From: Chitinophaga sp. SYP-B3965
Lineage (GTDB): Bacteria > Bacteroidota > Bacteroidia > Chitinophagales > Chitinophagaceae
Direction: 5' to 3'
Assembly (NCBI RefSeq): GCF_009647655.1
Contig: NZ_WJFD01000001.1
Span: 806,001 to 870,000 of the forward strand
Length of the DNA: 64,000 nucleotides
The notes beneath the pieces were generated by a model. That model searched no databases, was not told the origin of the DNA, and was given only the letters and a program-made list of their open reading frames with translations. The translations under genes and the position numbers were made by a program. Positions 9,158-17,600 of the stretch are shown here, one piece after another (positions within the stretch are counted from its first letter, which is position 1; each line of letters begins with the position of its first letter).

Positions 9158-9538
9158 TTACCCCGGCCAATTAACCTTTTTAAACAACTGGGTAGAGTCG
9201 CCCTTGGTAATTTTGATCTGTATATGATCCAGTATTGCAATGATCAGTGTATCGTTGGGCAAACGTATTTCGAGGCTATCCGGGTTATTGAAAGTCCTGA
9301 TGTGAAACGTTCCCTGTTCTGTTGCACCAAGGGTAGCGTCGAGTTTGCGGTAAATACTATCCCGGGAATAGAATTCATAAGCCTCCTGCCCCCAGCGGTT
9401 ATCAATCCTTGCTCTCCAGACACCGTCGATAGAAAAGGAGAGTTGCTGTTTATCAATGGGAGGATCTTCCGCTTTGTTTTTCTTACAGGCAGCAAAAGCA
9501 AGGACGATTAAGGTAAGGATAAGTATAGATTTCCGCAT
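9158..9538 (-). CDS. Small lipoprotein, hypothetical, 126 aa
   Basis: The N terminus MRKSILILTLIVLAFAAC is a lipoprotein signal with the lipidated Cys18, followed by a charged KKNKAEDPP tether. The mature part is about 100 residues of alternating strands (FSIDGVWRARID, TFHIRTF, LIIAILDHIQIKIT), compatible with a small beta-barrel or lipocalin-like sandwich; I do not recognise the family. It is oriented with the minus-strand genes around it but stands alone: 70 bp follow the upstream small gene, and the inverted repeat of the HNH operon follows its stop. Confidence 0.7.
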   Translation of the reverse strand: MRKSILILTLIVLAFAACKKNKAEDPPIDKQQLSFSIDGVWRARIDNRWGQEAYEFYSRDSIYRKLDATLGATEQGTFHIRTFNNPDSLEIRLPNDTLIIAILDHIQIKITKGDSTQLFKKVNWPG

Positions 9539-9608
9539 ACTAGTATGTTAATATGCGTGAAACGGAGAAGTCGTAGAAAAGTTACAGGGAATTAATAGCA
9601 CGATAACT

Positions 9609-9887
9609 TTATGCAGTAGGATCCACTTCAGCCGCCAATTTATTATCCGTGTAGAATTTATCACGGTGAGCAACGAATGCTTCAGATAATTCTTTGATAA
9701 CGTTGAGGCTGGAATCCACCTCATCCTGGATGTCCGATAACTTTTCATCTAAAAAGCCCACACCTAATGTAATGTTATCTGCCGCTATCTGGGATACTTT
9801 TTTCAACACTGATGTCTGACTGTTTTGGAGATCTTCCAGTTCCCGTTGGATCTTATCCATCAGTTCAAGTTTCTGTAGATTTTGCAT
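9609..9887 (-). CDS. Small coiled-coil protein, hypothetical, 92 aa
   Basis: The product is almost entirely helical with heptad-like spacing (LQKLELMDKIQRELEDLQ, VSQIAADN, LDEKLSDIQDEVD), so a soluble coiled coil is likely. No signal or membrane segment. AGGA at 9897-9900 on the minus strand sits 9 nt before the ATG at 9887; the ATG at 9896 directly abuts AGGA and is a poorer start. The family is unknown. It follows the SecDF-like lipoprotein gene after 76 bp and may be cotranscribed with it. Confidence 0.6.
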   Translation of the reverse strand: MQNLQKLELMDKIQRELEDLQNSQTSVLKKVSQIAADNITLGVGFLDEKLSDIQDEVDSSLNVIKELSEAFVAHRDKFYTDNKLAAEVDPTA

Positions 9888-9963
9888 ATGATACATTCCT
9901 TTAAAATGGAATCAGTCTGTTTAATGCAAAAACCTTACCAGCAAACTACTGTTGTTTTAATGA

Positions 9964-10434
9964 TCACATCTTTTCTTCCACTGCTCTCCGCACAGTTTTA
10001 GCCTCCTGTTCCGAATAACCATCCAGTACAATGGTAAAGATCCCTGTCTTAATGCTGCTGGCATTATCTACAACATATAAAAGCTTATTAGCGAGGACCA
10101 GTGCAAGTTTAGGATGTAAGGGATGGCCTGTTCCGGCTTTCAGATCTTCTGTGCCTTTGGCATCAAATTCCATCCGTAAAGAAAAATATGGCTTCCCCTC
10201 GAAATTGTCTTCCTCAAGTTTCGTTTTATGAATATTATCGACAGAGGCAAAAGGAGTCTTTGCGATATAAAACGTTTCCGTTGAGTTTTTTCGCTGCATT
10301 TTTACCCCGTCTTGAGGATCTGCAAGGAAATAAAAACCGGTTCGCATATAGGAAGTATCAACCGGTTTGGGCGAATGACTGTTGTTGCAGGAAAGGATAA
10401 GGGGTATTAAACACAGGTACATCAATTGTTTCAT
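9964..10434 (-). CDS. Lipoprotein with SecDF P1-head-like domain
   Basis: A 156-residue lipoprotein (signal ending LILSC, Cys16). The C-terminal 75 residues follow the pattern of the SecDF P1 head subdomain: FSLRMEFDAKGTEDLKAGT, then HPLHPKLALVLANKLLYVVD for the usual 'LAIVLDG.V.SAP' strand, then FTIVLDGYSEQEAKTVRRAVE for 'I.G.FT.EEA..L'. In SecD this periplasmic domain contacts translocating protein. Here it stands alone on a lipid anchor, so a periplasmic binding role is an inference. Its start overlaps the stop of the HNH-like gene as ATGA (10431-10434). Confidence 0.65.
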   Translation of the reverse strand: MKQLMYLCLIPLILSCNNSHSPKPVDTSYMRTGFYFLADPQDGVKMQRKNSTETFYIAKTPFASVDNIHKTKLEEDNFEGKPYFSLRMEFDAKGTEDLKAGTGHPLHPKLALVLANKLLYVVDNASSIKTGIFTIVLDGYSEQEAKTVRRAVEEKM

Positions 10435-11135
10435 AAAATTATATTTGGATCAATTATTTTCATCAATCTCTCATAACGGAAGTTTGATACAACAACATCT
10501 TTCAAACCTTCCAGGTCATTTCTACTCAGTTTAAAGTCCATCTTTCTGGGCAACTCTACATTCCGCACCACATCCCGGCAATAAGTAACATCAATATCAT
10601 CCCCTGTATAATCCATGCTGAAGATAATGATCTTGTTCTGCATATTGAAAAGCTCGATGTAAGCATATAAAACACCAGTGTCTTTGCTACCATGCAGATG
10701 TACGATATGGGAAACCTCATTATCAGAAGGTTCCTCATTCAAAGGAAGATAGTCATGCAAAATATCTTCAGCAACACTTTCCCCTTTTACAAAAGCCCTC
10801 ACCCGATCGCAGTACTGCTTCGGGTAACCTTTCGATAAATAATAATTGAGGCAGATCTTCGCAATGGCGCGTTGATAGTCTATACTGTTCACTATCACTT
10901 TATCAGAAGAAACACTCCCCGAATGTGTTCCACGATCCAGCGGGATATTTAACAAACGCCCAAAAACACCCAGCTGTTTCACCAGTTCCCGGTCAATTGT
11001 TTTCCCGAATTCTTTATTACAGGTCTGGCATAAGAGGTTATAGCCCTTCTTAAAACCACCGATAGAAGCATTGATAATATGCTCTACGGACCTGTTTTTC
11101 CTGTTCAGGATCACACCACAATTGTAACAGTTCAT
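10431..11135 (-). CDS. HNH-endonuclease-like zinc protein, 234 aa
   Basis: The HNH-type fold is at the N terminus: Cys3-x2-Cys6, Glu18-His19 in VEHIINASIGG, and Cys36-x2-Cys39-Asn40 in LCQTCN. About 190 residues follow (DRELVKQLGVFGRLLNIP, then mixed strands and helices), which I do not recognise. The Glu-His pair replaces the common Asp-His, as in several HNH subfamilies. It has no signal peptide, although the coupled downstream gene (ATGA overlap) encodes a lipoprotein; a cytoplasmic nuclease translated with a periplasmic protein is odd. Its promoter region is shared with the divergent gene at 11308. Confidence 0.72.
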   Translation of the reverse strand: MNCYNCGVILNRKNRSVEHIINASIGGFKKGYNLLCQTCNKEFGKTIDRELVKQLGVFGRLLNIPLDRGTHSGSVSSDKVIVNSIDYQRAIAKICLNYYLSKGYPKQYCDRVRAFVKGESVAEDILHDYLPLNEEPSDNEVSHIVHLHGSKDTGVLYAYIELFNMQNKIIIFSMDYTGDDIDVTYCRDVVRNVELPRKMDFKLSRNDLEGLKDVVVSNFRYERLMKIIDPNIIL

Positions 11136-11235
11136 GCGTAATATTACATCTTTTCATTCGTATTTATCTAAAGCCCCATGCACCACCGTTAGTGAATTTC
11201 TAAACCCGCTATACACTCCCCTTAGATGTTTTCGA

Positions 11236-11248
11236 TATTTGCCAAATA
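11236..11248. promoter_or_regulatory. Perfect 13-bp palindrome in the divergent HNH-like/orphan promoter region
   Basis: TATTTG-C-CAAATA is perfectly symmetrical. It lies 100 bp before the minus-strand HNH-like start (11135) and 25 bp upstream of a plus-strand -7 element at 11274. It could be an operator for either gene. Confidence 0.4.
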
Positions 11249-11273
11249 CGCAATACCAGCGCGGTTATTATCG

Positions 11274-11281
11274 TAAATTTG
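11274..11281 (+). promoter_or_regulatory. Bacteroidota -7 promoter element TAAATTTG
   Basis: An exact match to the TAnnTTTG consensus, 26 bp before the ATG at 11308. No clear TTTG -33 element is found at the usual distance. Confidence 0.5.
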
Positions 11282-11307
11282 TGTATTTAACCAAACAATC
11301 TTATACA

Positions 11308-12120
11308 ATGGGAAAACAAGTCAGTATCGTAAAGTACACCGGTAAAGTCGACAACATGGTCGGCTATTACCACAAAGGGAAGTTATACTTCCGCAGCATG
11401 CCGGAACAGGTGAACAGGAGTGAGGCCACCAAACTCGCTGCCATTGATTTTGGCACTGCCAGCAAGTCCGGAAAACTGGTCAGGGATGCATTAAAGCAGG
11501 AATTGAGTATCCGCCACGACAGCGATCTCACTAACCGCCTGAATGCCGCCATGATGAAAGTCCTCTATGCCGGCAACCAGGAACGGGGCAACAGGAGTAT
11601 TCTTCGAAAACATGTATCCATGTTGGTGGGTTTAAAGCTCAATAACGCCACCGAGCTGAGCAAACTGCTGCCCTTTACACCGAAGGTGGTGCAGGACGGC
11701 AATAGCCTCCGCATCGCTATCCCTGCACTCTCGTCAGAGGACATCCTCCACACCAAAAACACCACACACATTGAGATCAAGGCTATCACCGCAGGTCTGA
11801 ACTTTAATGAGGGCAACCGCCAGGATGCCGTATCGGATAAAGTAATGATCGATTTCAGGCAACCTGCCGTTGCCACTGAACTGATCCTGCCTTTTAAAGC
11901 AGGCGATGATGAAACCGTTGTGGTATTACAGGTGAAAGCATTCAAGGAAGAACAGGGAAAGCTGTGTGCATTGGGGAACCGCAAATACTTTGCGGCAGAT
12001 ATCATTGATATCATTCCTTCTTTGGAGGAAGTGCCGGAAAGAAAGGAGTATAGCACCATGCCGGAGCACAAAGCACACCAAATGGCGCATAGCTATTTCG
12101 CCGTACCACAATTAGAATAG
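11308..12120 (+). CDS. Hypothetical protein of a Bacteroidota orphan family, 270 aa
   Basis: The ATG at 11308 is chosen because it gives MGKQVSIVKYTGKVDNMVGYY, which matches the usual opening of a family I recall from Cytophagales and Chitinophaga (opening 'xxQxGIIKLxGTIGxxxFYKxxxG', then 'FGxASxxGKLLRxAL'). Here the later block is IDFGTASKSGKLVRDAL with TNRLNAAMMKVL. The C-terminal half is mostly beta. No signal peptide or membrane span. Function unknown. The frame upstream of 11308 is open to 11134 but overlaps the divergent HNH-like gene and its promoter. Confidence 0.72.
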   Translation: MGKQVSIVKYTGKVDNMVGYYHKGKLYFRSMPEQVNRSEATKLAAIDFGTASKSGKLVRDALKQELSIRHDSDLTNRLNAAMMKVLYAGNQERGNRSILRKHVSMLVGLKLNNATELSKLLPFTPKVVQDGNSLRIAIPALSSEDILHTKNTTHIEIKAITAGLNFNEGNRQDAVSDKVMIDFRQPAVATELILPFKAGDDETVVVLQVKAFKEEQGKLCALGNRKYFAADIIDIIPSLEEVPERKEYSTMPEHKAHQMAHSYFAVPQLE

Positions 12121-12507
12121 CATAAAAGGAGGCGGGTGACAAAAAGTAACGTGAAGTGAGCACCTCCGCCAGGATAACTATATCAACCCGGCAAAAAATG
12201 CCCTAATTTTGAAGGACACAAGCGCAAACAAAGCCCTTTTTTTAAAGTTCGCCCCAAAGATCTGCTCCAAAAAACAAAATCCCCTCAAAAATACATCCAC
12301 CAACCAGGATCACCCCTGATCAACAACCCTTCAACACCTCATCAACACCATGTCCACCAACCTCAGGGTTTCCTCGGCTCTGCCCCATGTCTGTCCTATA
12401 TCTCTCCCATATCCCATGCCCCATGATCACTACCAGAAAGCTTCTTCCTGAAAAGAATGTCGGTTTTTTCCAAAACAGGTATCAAACACCCTCCCTACAT
12501 TTGTAAT
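12121..12507. other. 387-bp intergenic region without a gene
   Basis: No supported ORF. It begins with an imperfect stem (GGCGGGTG at 12131-12138, CACCTCCGCC at 12161-12170, with two bulges) that could end the orphan gene, although no T tract follows. From about 12290 to 12430 the plus strand is strikingly C-rich and G-poor, with repeated ATCA, CAACACC and CCCATG words. This ends in a promoter for the VOC gene. Confidence 0.6.
12496..12503 (+). promoter_or_regulatory. -7 promoter element TACATTTG giving a near-leaderless start
   Basis: An exact TAnnTTTG match. The last G is 4 bp before the ATG at 12508, so transcription would begin at or next to the start codon. Confidence 0.6.
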
Positions 12508-12897
12508 ATGATCAGATTCGCATACACCATCCTCTATGTGAGGGACGTAACAGCATCCATTACATTCTACGAGAAGGCATTTGGCTTTTCCAGGAAATTC
12601 ATCACGCCGGACAATACCTATGGAGAACTCCTCACAGGGGAAACAACACTTTCCTTTGCGGCCATTACATTAGCCGTAACAAATCTAAAAGATGGTTTCA
12701 TTGAAAGCAGTAATGCTAACAAACCATTTGCACAGGAAATTGGCTTTACCACAGATAATGTAGAAGAAGTCTATAAAAAAGCGATCAAAGCCGGTGCCAT
12801 ACCGGAAGCACCAGCTAAATTTAAACCACAGGGGCAAACGGTGGCTTATGTGAGGGATATTGATGGCTTTTTAATTGAGATCTGTACCCCCATGTAG
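12508..12897 (+). CDS. VOC superfamily (glyoxalase/bleomycin-resistance-like) protein
   Basis: A 129-residue protein of two beta-alpha-beta-beta-beta modules. First module: FAYTILYVRDVTASITFYEKAFGF, the standard opening. Second module: EIGFTTDNVEEVYKKAIKAGAIP and VAYVRDIDGFLIEICTP, with the metal-site Glu of the terminal strand present. Members bind a metal and act on or sequester small electrophiles, antibiotics or glyoxal adducts; the substrate cannot be told. The ATG at 12508 is preferred to 12457 because it begins the domain directly and sits at a consensus promoter. Monocistronic. Confidence 0.88.
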   Translation: MIRFAYTILYVRDVTASITFYEKAFGFSRKFITPDNTYGELLTGETTLSFAAITLAVTNLKDGFIESSNANKPFAQEIGFTTDNVEEVYKKAIKAGAIPEAPAKFKPQGQTVAYVRDIDGFLIEICTPM

Positions 12898-12960
12898 CAG
12901 TTCATGAATGCAAAATAACGCTTTTGCCGTTTCCTTAACCTTTTGATAATATCCTCCTGA

Positions 12961-12968
12961 TATCTTTG
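12961..12968 (+). promoter_or_regulatory. -7 promoter element TATCTTTG before the first ECF sigma gene
   Basis: An exact TAnnTTTG match 26 bp before the ATG at 12995. A TTTG at 12942-12945 is a possible -33 element, although the 15-bp gap is short. Confidence 0.55.
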
Positions 12969-12994
12969 CCCGCAGGTAAAAGATACAGCAGCGC

Positions 12995-13552
12995 ATGAAC
13001 GACACGGAATTATGGCAACAGGTAAAGCAGGACAACCGTTCTGCTTTCGATCAGGTATACCACCGGTATGCGGCTCCGCTGTTTGCCATGGCCTACAAAC
13101 ATATCCGTAGCCGTGCAGATGCAGAGGATATCATCCAGGAAGTATTCCTGGATATCTGGGAAAAACGGAAGGAGATCCTTATACAACATTCTCTCTTCAA
13201 TTACCTCTACAGCACGGTGCGTTACAGAACGCTGCGGTATATAAAAGCAAACGACGCCCGCCCCGAAAGCCTGGACCTGTTACAGGAGTTGCTAAATAAC
13301 GCAACACAGCCCGAAATTTATACGGATGCACAGATCCGCAGCATCGATATGTCCGTAGCCGGTGAGATTGCCGGGCTGCCGGAACAAATGAAAAAAGTAT
13401 ACCTGCTGAATACAGAAGGAGGTAAGAGCATCCCGGAAATTGCGGACCTGCTGCTGATCTCCCCCCATACAGTAAGGAACCATCTTTCCAAAGTGCGTAA
13501 ACGCCTGCGCCACGTCATTTCCCGGTTCACCGCCTTATTTTTTTCCTTCTGA
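12995..13552 (+). CDS. ECF RNA polymerase sigma-70 factor
   Basis: 185 residues. Region 2 is seen as FDQVYHRYAAPLFAMAYKHIRSRADAEDIIQEVFLDIWEKR in two parts around residues 18-60 (DAEDIIQEVF core), and region 4 as LPEQMKKVYLLNTEGGKSIPEIADLLLISPHTVRNHLSKVRKRL around 128-172 (helix-turn-helix). It matches the Bacteroidota FecI-like class. The next gene is a FecR anti-sigma factor 88 bp away, then a TonB receptor with a signalling domain. The expected role is therefore to switch on the receptor operon when the receptor binds its ligand. Confidence 0.92.
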   Translation: MNDTELWQQVKQDNRSAFDQVYHRYAAPLFAMAYKHIRSRADAEDIIQEVFLDIWEKRKEILIQHSLFNYLYSTVRYRTLRYIKANDARPESLDLLQELLNNATQPEIYTDAQIRSIDMSVAGEIAGLPEQMKKVYLLNTEGGKSIPEIADLLLISPHTVRNHLSKVRKRLRHVISRFTALFFSF

Positions 13553-13640
13553 TCTTGCCAATGTTACCAAATCATTAACTCCATTTTCGGGAGTAGTCAG
13601 CTTTTGCATTTTGTGCTCTATCCCAATGAAGGAACACATT

Positions 13641-14573
13641 ATGCAAACAGAACAACGTTTCAGAGAACTGCTGGACCGGTATATCGCCGGTACCTGCACA
13701 CCACAAGAAAAAACCATCATAGAAGAATGGTTTGAAAAAGGTGGTGATGTAAATAAAGCAGATCTCCATCTTAGCGCAGCCGATGAATCCCGGCTGCTGG
13801 CAAACATTCACCGCAAACAGGGAGCCAGGCTAAGAACCCTGCTACGTACAGCGGCCATATGGGCTGGTATACTGATCGCCACCGGTCTGGGTATCTGGAA
13901 AGCCACGGAAAAGCCTGAAAACATCCAGCCTGTATTTATGGCTATTGCTACAGGCAAAGGAGAAATAAAACAGGTGACCTTGCCGGATGGTTCGGTAGTA
14001 TTGCTCAATGCCAATTCAAGACTGTACTATCACCCGGATTTTTCCAGCCACCGCCAGCTGCGGCTTTCAGGAGAAGCATTGTTCACCGTCACGCACGACA
14101 AGTCTCACCCGTTTACCGTACTCACCGCTGATAGTTTATCTACCACTGTACTCGGAACGCAATTCAATATCAACAGCTACGACAAAGGAGACGACATACA
14201 GATCAGCGTGTTATCCGGCAAGGTAGCCGTTAAAAAACCAGGGAGTTTGCCGGATACGCTCATCAAAGCACAGGCCCTGCGCTACCATAAAGCAGACGGG
14301 AAATTTGCCGTGTTGCACGATGTAACTACTGAAACCAACTGGTCGAAGGGCCAATGGGAATATGAGAACGTACGGTTCAGTGACCTGGCCCTTCTGCTGG
14401 AAAACCAGTACGGAATTACACTCACTTCCCTGTTGGACCCTAAGGAACTGCAAACCAATGTCAGCATCAACTTTTCCAAAAAGCAAACTGCCCGCGAGAT
14501 CATGGAAGTGTTTTGCAGCCTGGCAGGTTGCCGTTTCCGGATGCTGAGCCCGGAAAAAATAGAGATCTATTGA
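13641..14573 (+). CDS. FecR-family anti-sigma factor
   Basis: 310 residues. It has a short cytoplasmic N-terminal part (ELLDRYIAGTCTPQEKTIIEEWF), one transmembrane helix at about 70-90 (TAAIWAGILIATGLGIW), a periplasmic FecR domain at about 105-200 (GEIKQVTLPDGSVVLLNANS, GEALFTVTHDKSHPFTV, VLGTQFNINSY) and a C-terminal DUF4974-like domain. The start at 13641 is chosen because AAGGA at 13629-13633 lies 7 nt upstream; ATGs at 13611 and 13626 are alternatives. It holds the adjacent ECF sigma factor and receives the signal from the STN domain of the next gene's receptor. Confidence 0.92.
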   Translation: MQTEQRFRELLDRYIAGTCTPQEKTIIEEWFEKGGDVNKADLHLSAADESRLLANIHRKQGARLRTLLRTAAIWAGILIATGLGIWKATEKPENIQPVFMAIATGKGEIKQVTLPDGSVVLLNANSRLYYHPDFSSHRQLRLSGEALFTVTHDKSHPFTVLTADSLSTTVLGTQFNINSYDKGDDIQISVLSGKVAVKKPGSLPDTLIKAQALRYHKADGKFAVLHDVTTETNWSKGQWEYENVRFSDLALLLENQYGITLTSLLDPKELQTNVSINFSKKQTAREIMEVFCSLAGCRFRMLSPEKIEIY

Positions 14574-14590
14574 CCATTATAAAAGCAAAA

Positions 14591-14609
14591 GCCCTGCTGT
14601 GAACAGGGC
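14591..14609 (+). promoter_or_regulatory. Hairpin between FecR and TonB receptor genes (possible attenuator)
   Basis: GCCCTG (14591-14596) pairs with CAGGGC (14604-14609) around CTGTGAA; a T-rich ATTTTTC follows after CTCGCC. It lies 18 bp after the fecR-like stop and 46 bp before the receptor start. It is weak as a terminator but well placed to lower receptor readthrough or protect the message. Confidence 0.45.
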
Positions 14610-14654
14610 CTCGCCATTTTTCATTCGTAAGAACAAAAAGTAAAAAACAAAGTT

Positions 14655-17600
14655 ATGCTACTAAAATGGGTGAAACAACTCCCAGGGAAATTATTTGCCA
14701 TTCCCTTCCTGATGCTGCTGCCAGCCATTACCCTGGCCCAGGAAGCCAGGTTTTCCGTAAAGTTCGAACAAGGTAGCCTGGAGCAGGCACTCAATCTGCT
14801 GCGAAAAGTTACCGGCACAAGTATCGCTTTCAGTAAAGAAGAGATCAATGGCGCTGTTATTCCATCATCAGAATACAGCAACAAAACAGTGGAGCAAATA
14901 CTGAATAGCCTCCTTACCAATATTCCCTTTGGCATAGAGAAAAAAGGCACCGCCTGGCTCGTAAAGAAAACCGCTGAAAAACAAAAGAAACCAGGCAGAG
15001 TAAGCGGTAGAATTATTGATGAAGAAAACGCCCAACCTGTACCAGGCGCTACCATCCGCATCGGCAGCAACGGCGTTACCACAGACGAAATTGGCGCTTT
15101 TACCCTCAGCTTACCCAAAGGACAATACGAAGCGGAAATTTCTTCTATTGGTTATGGCACTAAAAAAGTAACAGAAATAATAATAAAGGATGATGAGATC
15201 TTTACGATAGACATTCCCCTGAAAAGAGCAAAAGGCCAGTTGAGTACGGTTACCGTATCTTCCCGCCGGATAAAAGAAACCGGCACCATTGCTGCCATCA
15301 TCACCGAGATCCGGGAGGCAGACGCTGTGGTAAGCGGTATTTCCAGGGAGCAGATCAGCCGCAGCCAGGACAGGGATGCTGCTGAAGTAGTACGCCGCAT
15401 TCCCGGCATCAGCGTAGTAAATAATCGCTTTGTTGTAGTCCGCGGTCTTCCCCAAAGATATAATACAGTGATGCTGAACGGCACAACCGCACCAAGTTTC
15501 GAAGCAGACAGCCGCGCCTTTTCTTTTGATATCATGCCCAGCAGTATGGTAGACCGGATTTTGGTATACAAAACCGCCCTGCCTGAATTACCCGGCGATT
15601 TTGCCGGCGGACTGGTAAAAATTTATACCACAGGCATGCCGGTAAAAAACTTCTTCAATGTATCCTTTCAAACTTCCTTCAGGCAGGGCACTACATTAAA
15701 AGAATTTTACGAACAACCCCAGGGCAGCAAAGCCTTTCTGGGATATGATGATGGCACCTATGGTTTACCCGCAGCTTTTAAAAAGGTAAGGGAAACAAAC
15801 GGCCGCATAGATCTGTTATCGCCTGAACAGCGCCGTCCTCTTACAAAAATGCTGAATGAAAATTGGGAAGCCGGGCAAAGGAACGCACCCCTGGATACCC
15901 GTTTGAATATAGACTTTGCCCGCCGGTTTGCTTTAGGCAAAAATGTTCAGTTCGGTTTTGTTTCCGCGTTCAGCCACACCAACACTTACCGTTACCAGGT
16001 TATACTGCGGAATACCGGGAAGTATACCGGCGGCGTGGATGATATAATAGGAGATGAGATATTCAAACGGGAATATACATTTTCAGATCAAACTTACGAG
16101 CACGCAGTCCGCTTAAACGGTCTGGTGAATCTTTCACTGGCGGTAGGAGAAAATCACCAGATAGAATTTAAAAACCTGTATACCCATCTGGGTAGTTCAA
16201 CTTACATCAACAGATCCGGGGTAGCCGGAACTGAGGCCACAGATTCAGATCAGGGCTATTTATCCCAACCTATTTTTACAAATACCTACAGAGGTACTTA
16301 CCTCGCACAATTAAGCGGCCATCACAAGTTCTTTAATAAAAAGACAGAGATCAACTGGCTGCTGGCTTACAATCAAACCAAATACAATGATCCTGACCAA
16401 CGCAGCAGGGAATTTTACGCCGATGACACTTCAAAATACTACGGCAGCTATTCATTGAAAGAACGTGAGTTAAACGCAGATATCATTTCCGATGTAAACC
16501 GTGGCCGTCAGTTTATTACCCTGCCCGATACCTCCAGGACCCTGGGAATTGACATTGTACAGCATCTTAAATTCCTGGGAATAACCCCGCAATTGAAAGC
16601 CGGTATTTTTGTGGAAGACAAAGGCCGGACCTTCGAATTCATACAACTTGGGTATGTTAAAGATGATCCCCGGTACGGACCGGGATATATAGTGGCGGAG
16701 AACTTTGGCCGCCATAATAGTTACACAGCTTCCAACCTGTTACAGGCTGGATATCTCTCCACAGAGATCCCCATCAGATCATGGAAGATAACCGGCGGTG
16801 TAAGAATAGAAAAAAACAAACAGGAGCTGAACACATTTTCCTGGGAAAGGGTCGGCCCTAATGCCGGTTCGGAAATTAACCTGAACAGGGAACACACCAG
16901 TGTTCTGCCATCCGTAAATATCAGCTACAACCTGAATAGTACCAGCCTGGTGCGTGTTGCTTATTCCAAAACGCTGAACCGTCCTGAATTCCGTGAAATA
17001 GCCAGCTTTTATTACAAAGATTATTACACCGGCAGATTGGCCTACGGAAATCCGAACCTGAAAACACAAACGGATATCAGTAACCTGGATCTGCGCGTGG
17101 AGCATTATCCCGGTTTGGGAGAAATGATCAGCCTCGGTGTTTTCTATAAAGAATTTAAAAACCCGGTTGAGTTTTATTATTACGTAGGTACCAGCAGCCG
17201 CAATAATTTCCAATGGGGCAATGCGGAATCCGCGAAGAATTATGGCGCGGAACTGGAACTGATCCTGGGACTGCAGCGTTACTTTTCAGAAAAGAATTGG
17301 GTGTCCAGGCAGCTGCAAAAAGTATCAATCCTTGTCAACGCCGCATATATACATAGCAGGGTAAACCTGGGGCCCAAGGCTGGCATCCAGGATAAAGAAA
17401 GACCCATGTACGGGCAATCACCTTACCTGATCAATGGCTCCATCAATTATACAGATGAAGATAAAGGACTCAAATTAACTGCTTCTTATAATGTTATCGG
17501 CAAAAGGCTTTTCGGGATCGGCAATACCGACTACCCCAATATTTATGAAATGCCCCAGAACCTGCTCGATCTCAGTTTTTCAAAACAGATCACAAAGATC

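Noticed and set aside
11134..11307. N-terminal extension of the orphan protein from 11134
   Set aside because: It would overlap the divergent HNH-like start and include the palindrome and promoter; the family's normal N terminus begins at 11308.
12290..12430. Coding potential in the C-rich stretch before the VOC gene
   Set aside because: No open frame with a plausible start and length; the base skew alone is not evidence of a gene.
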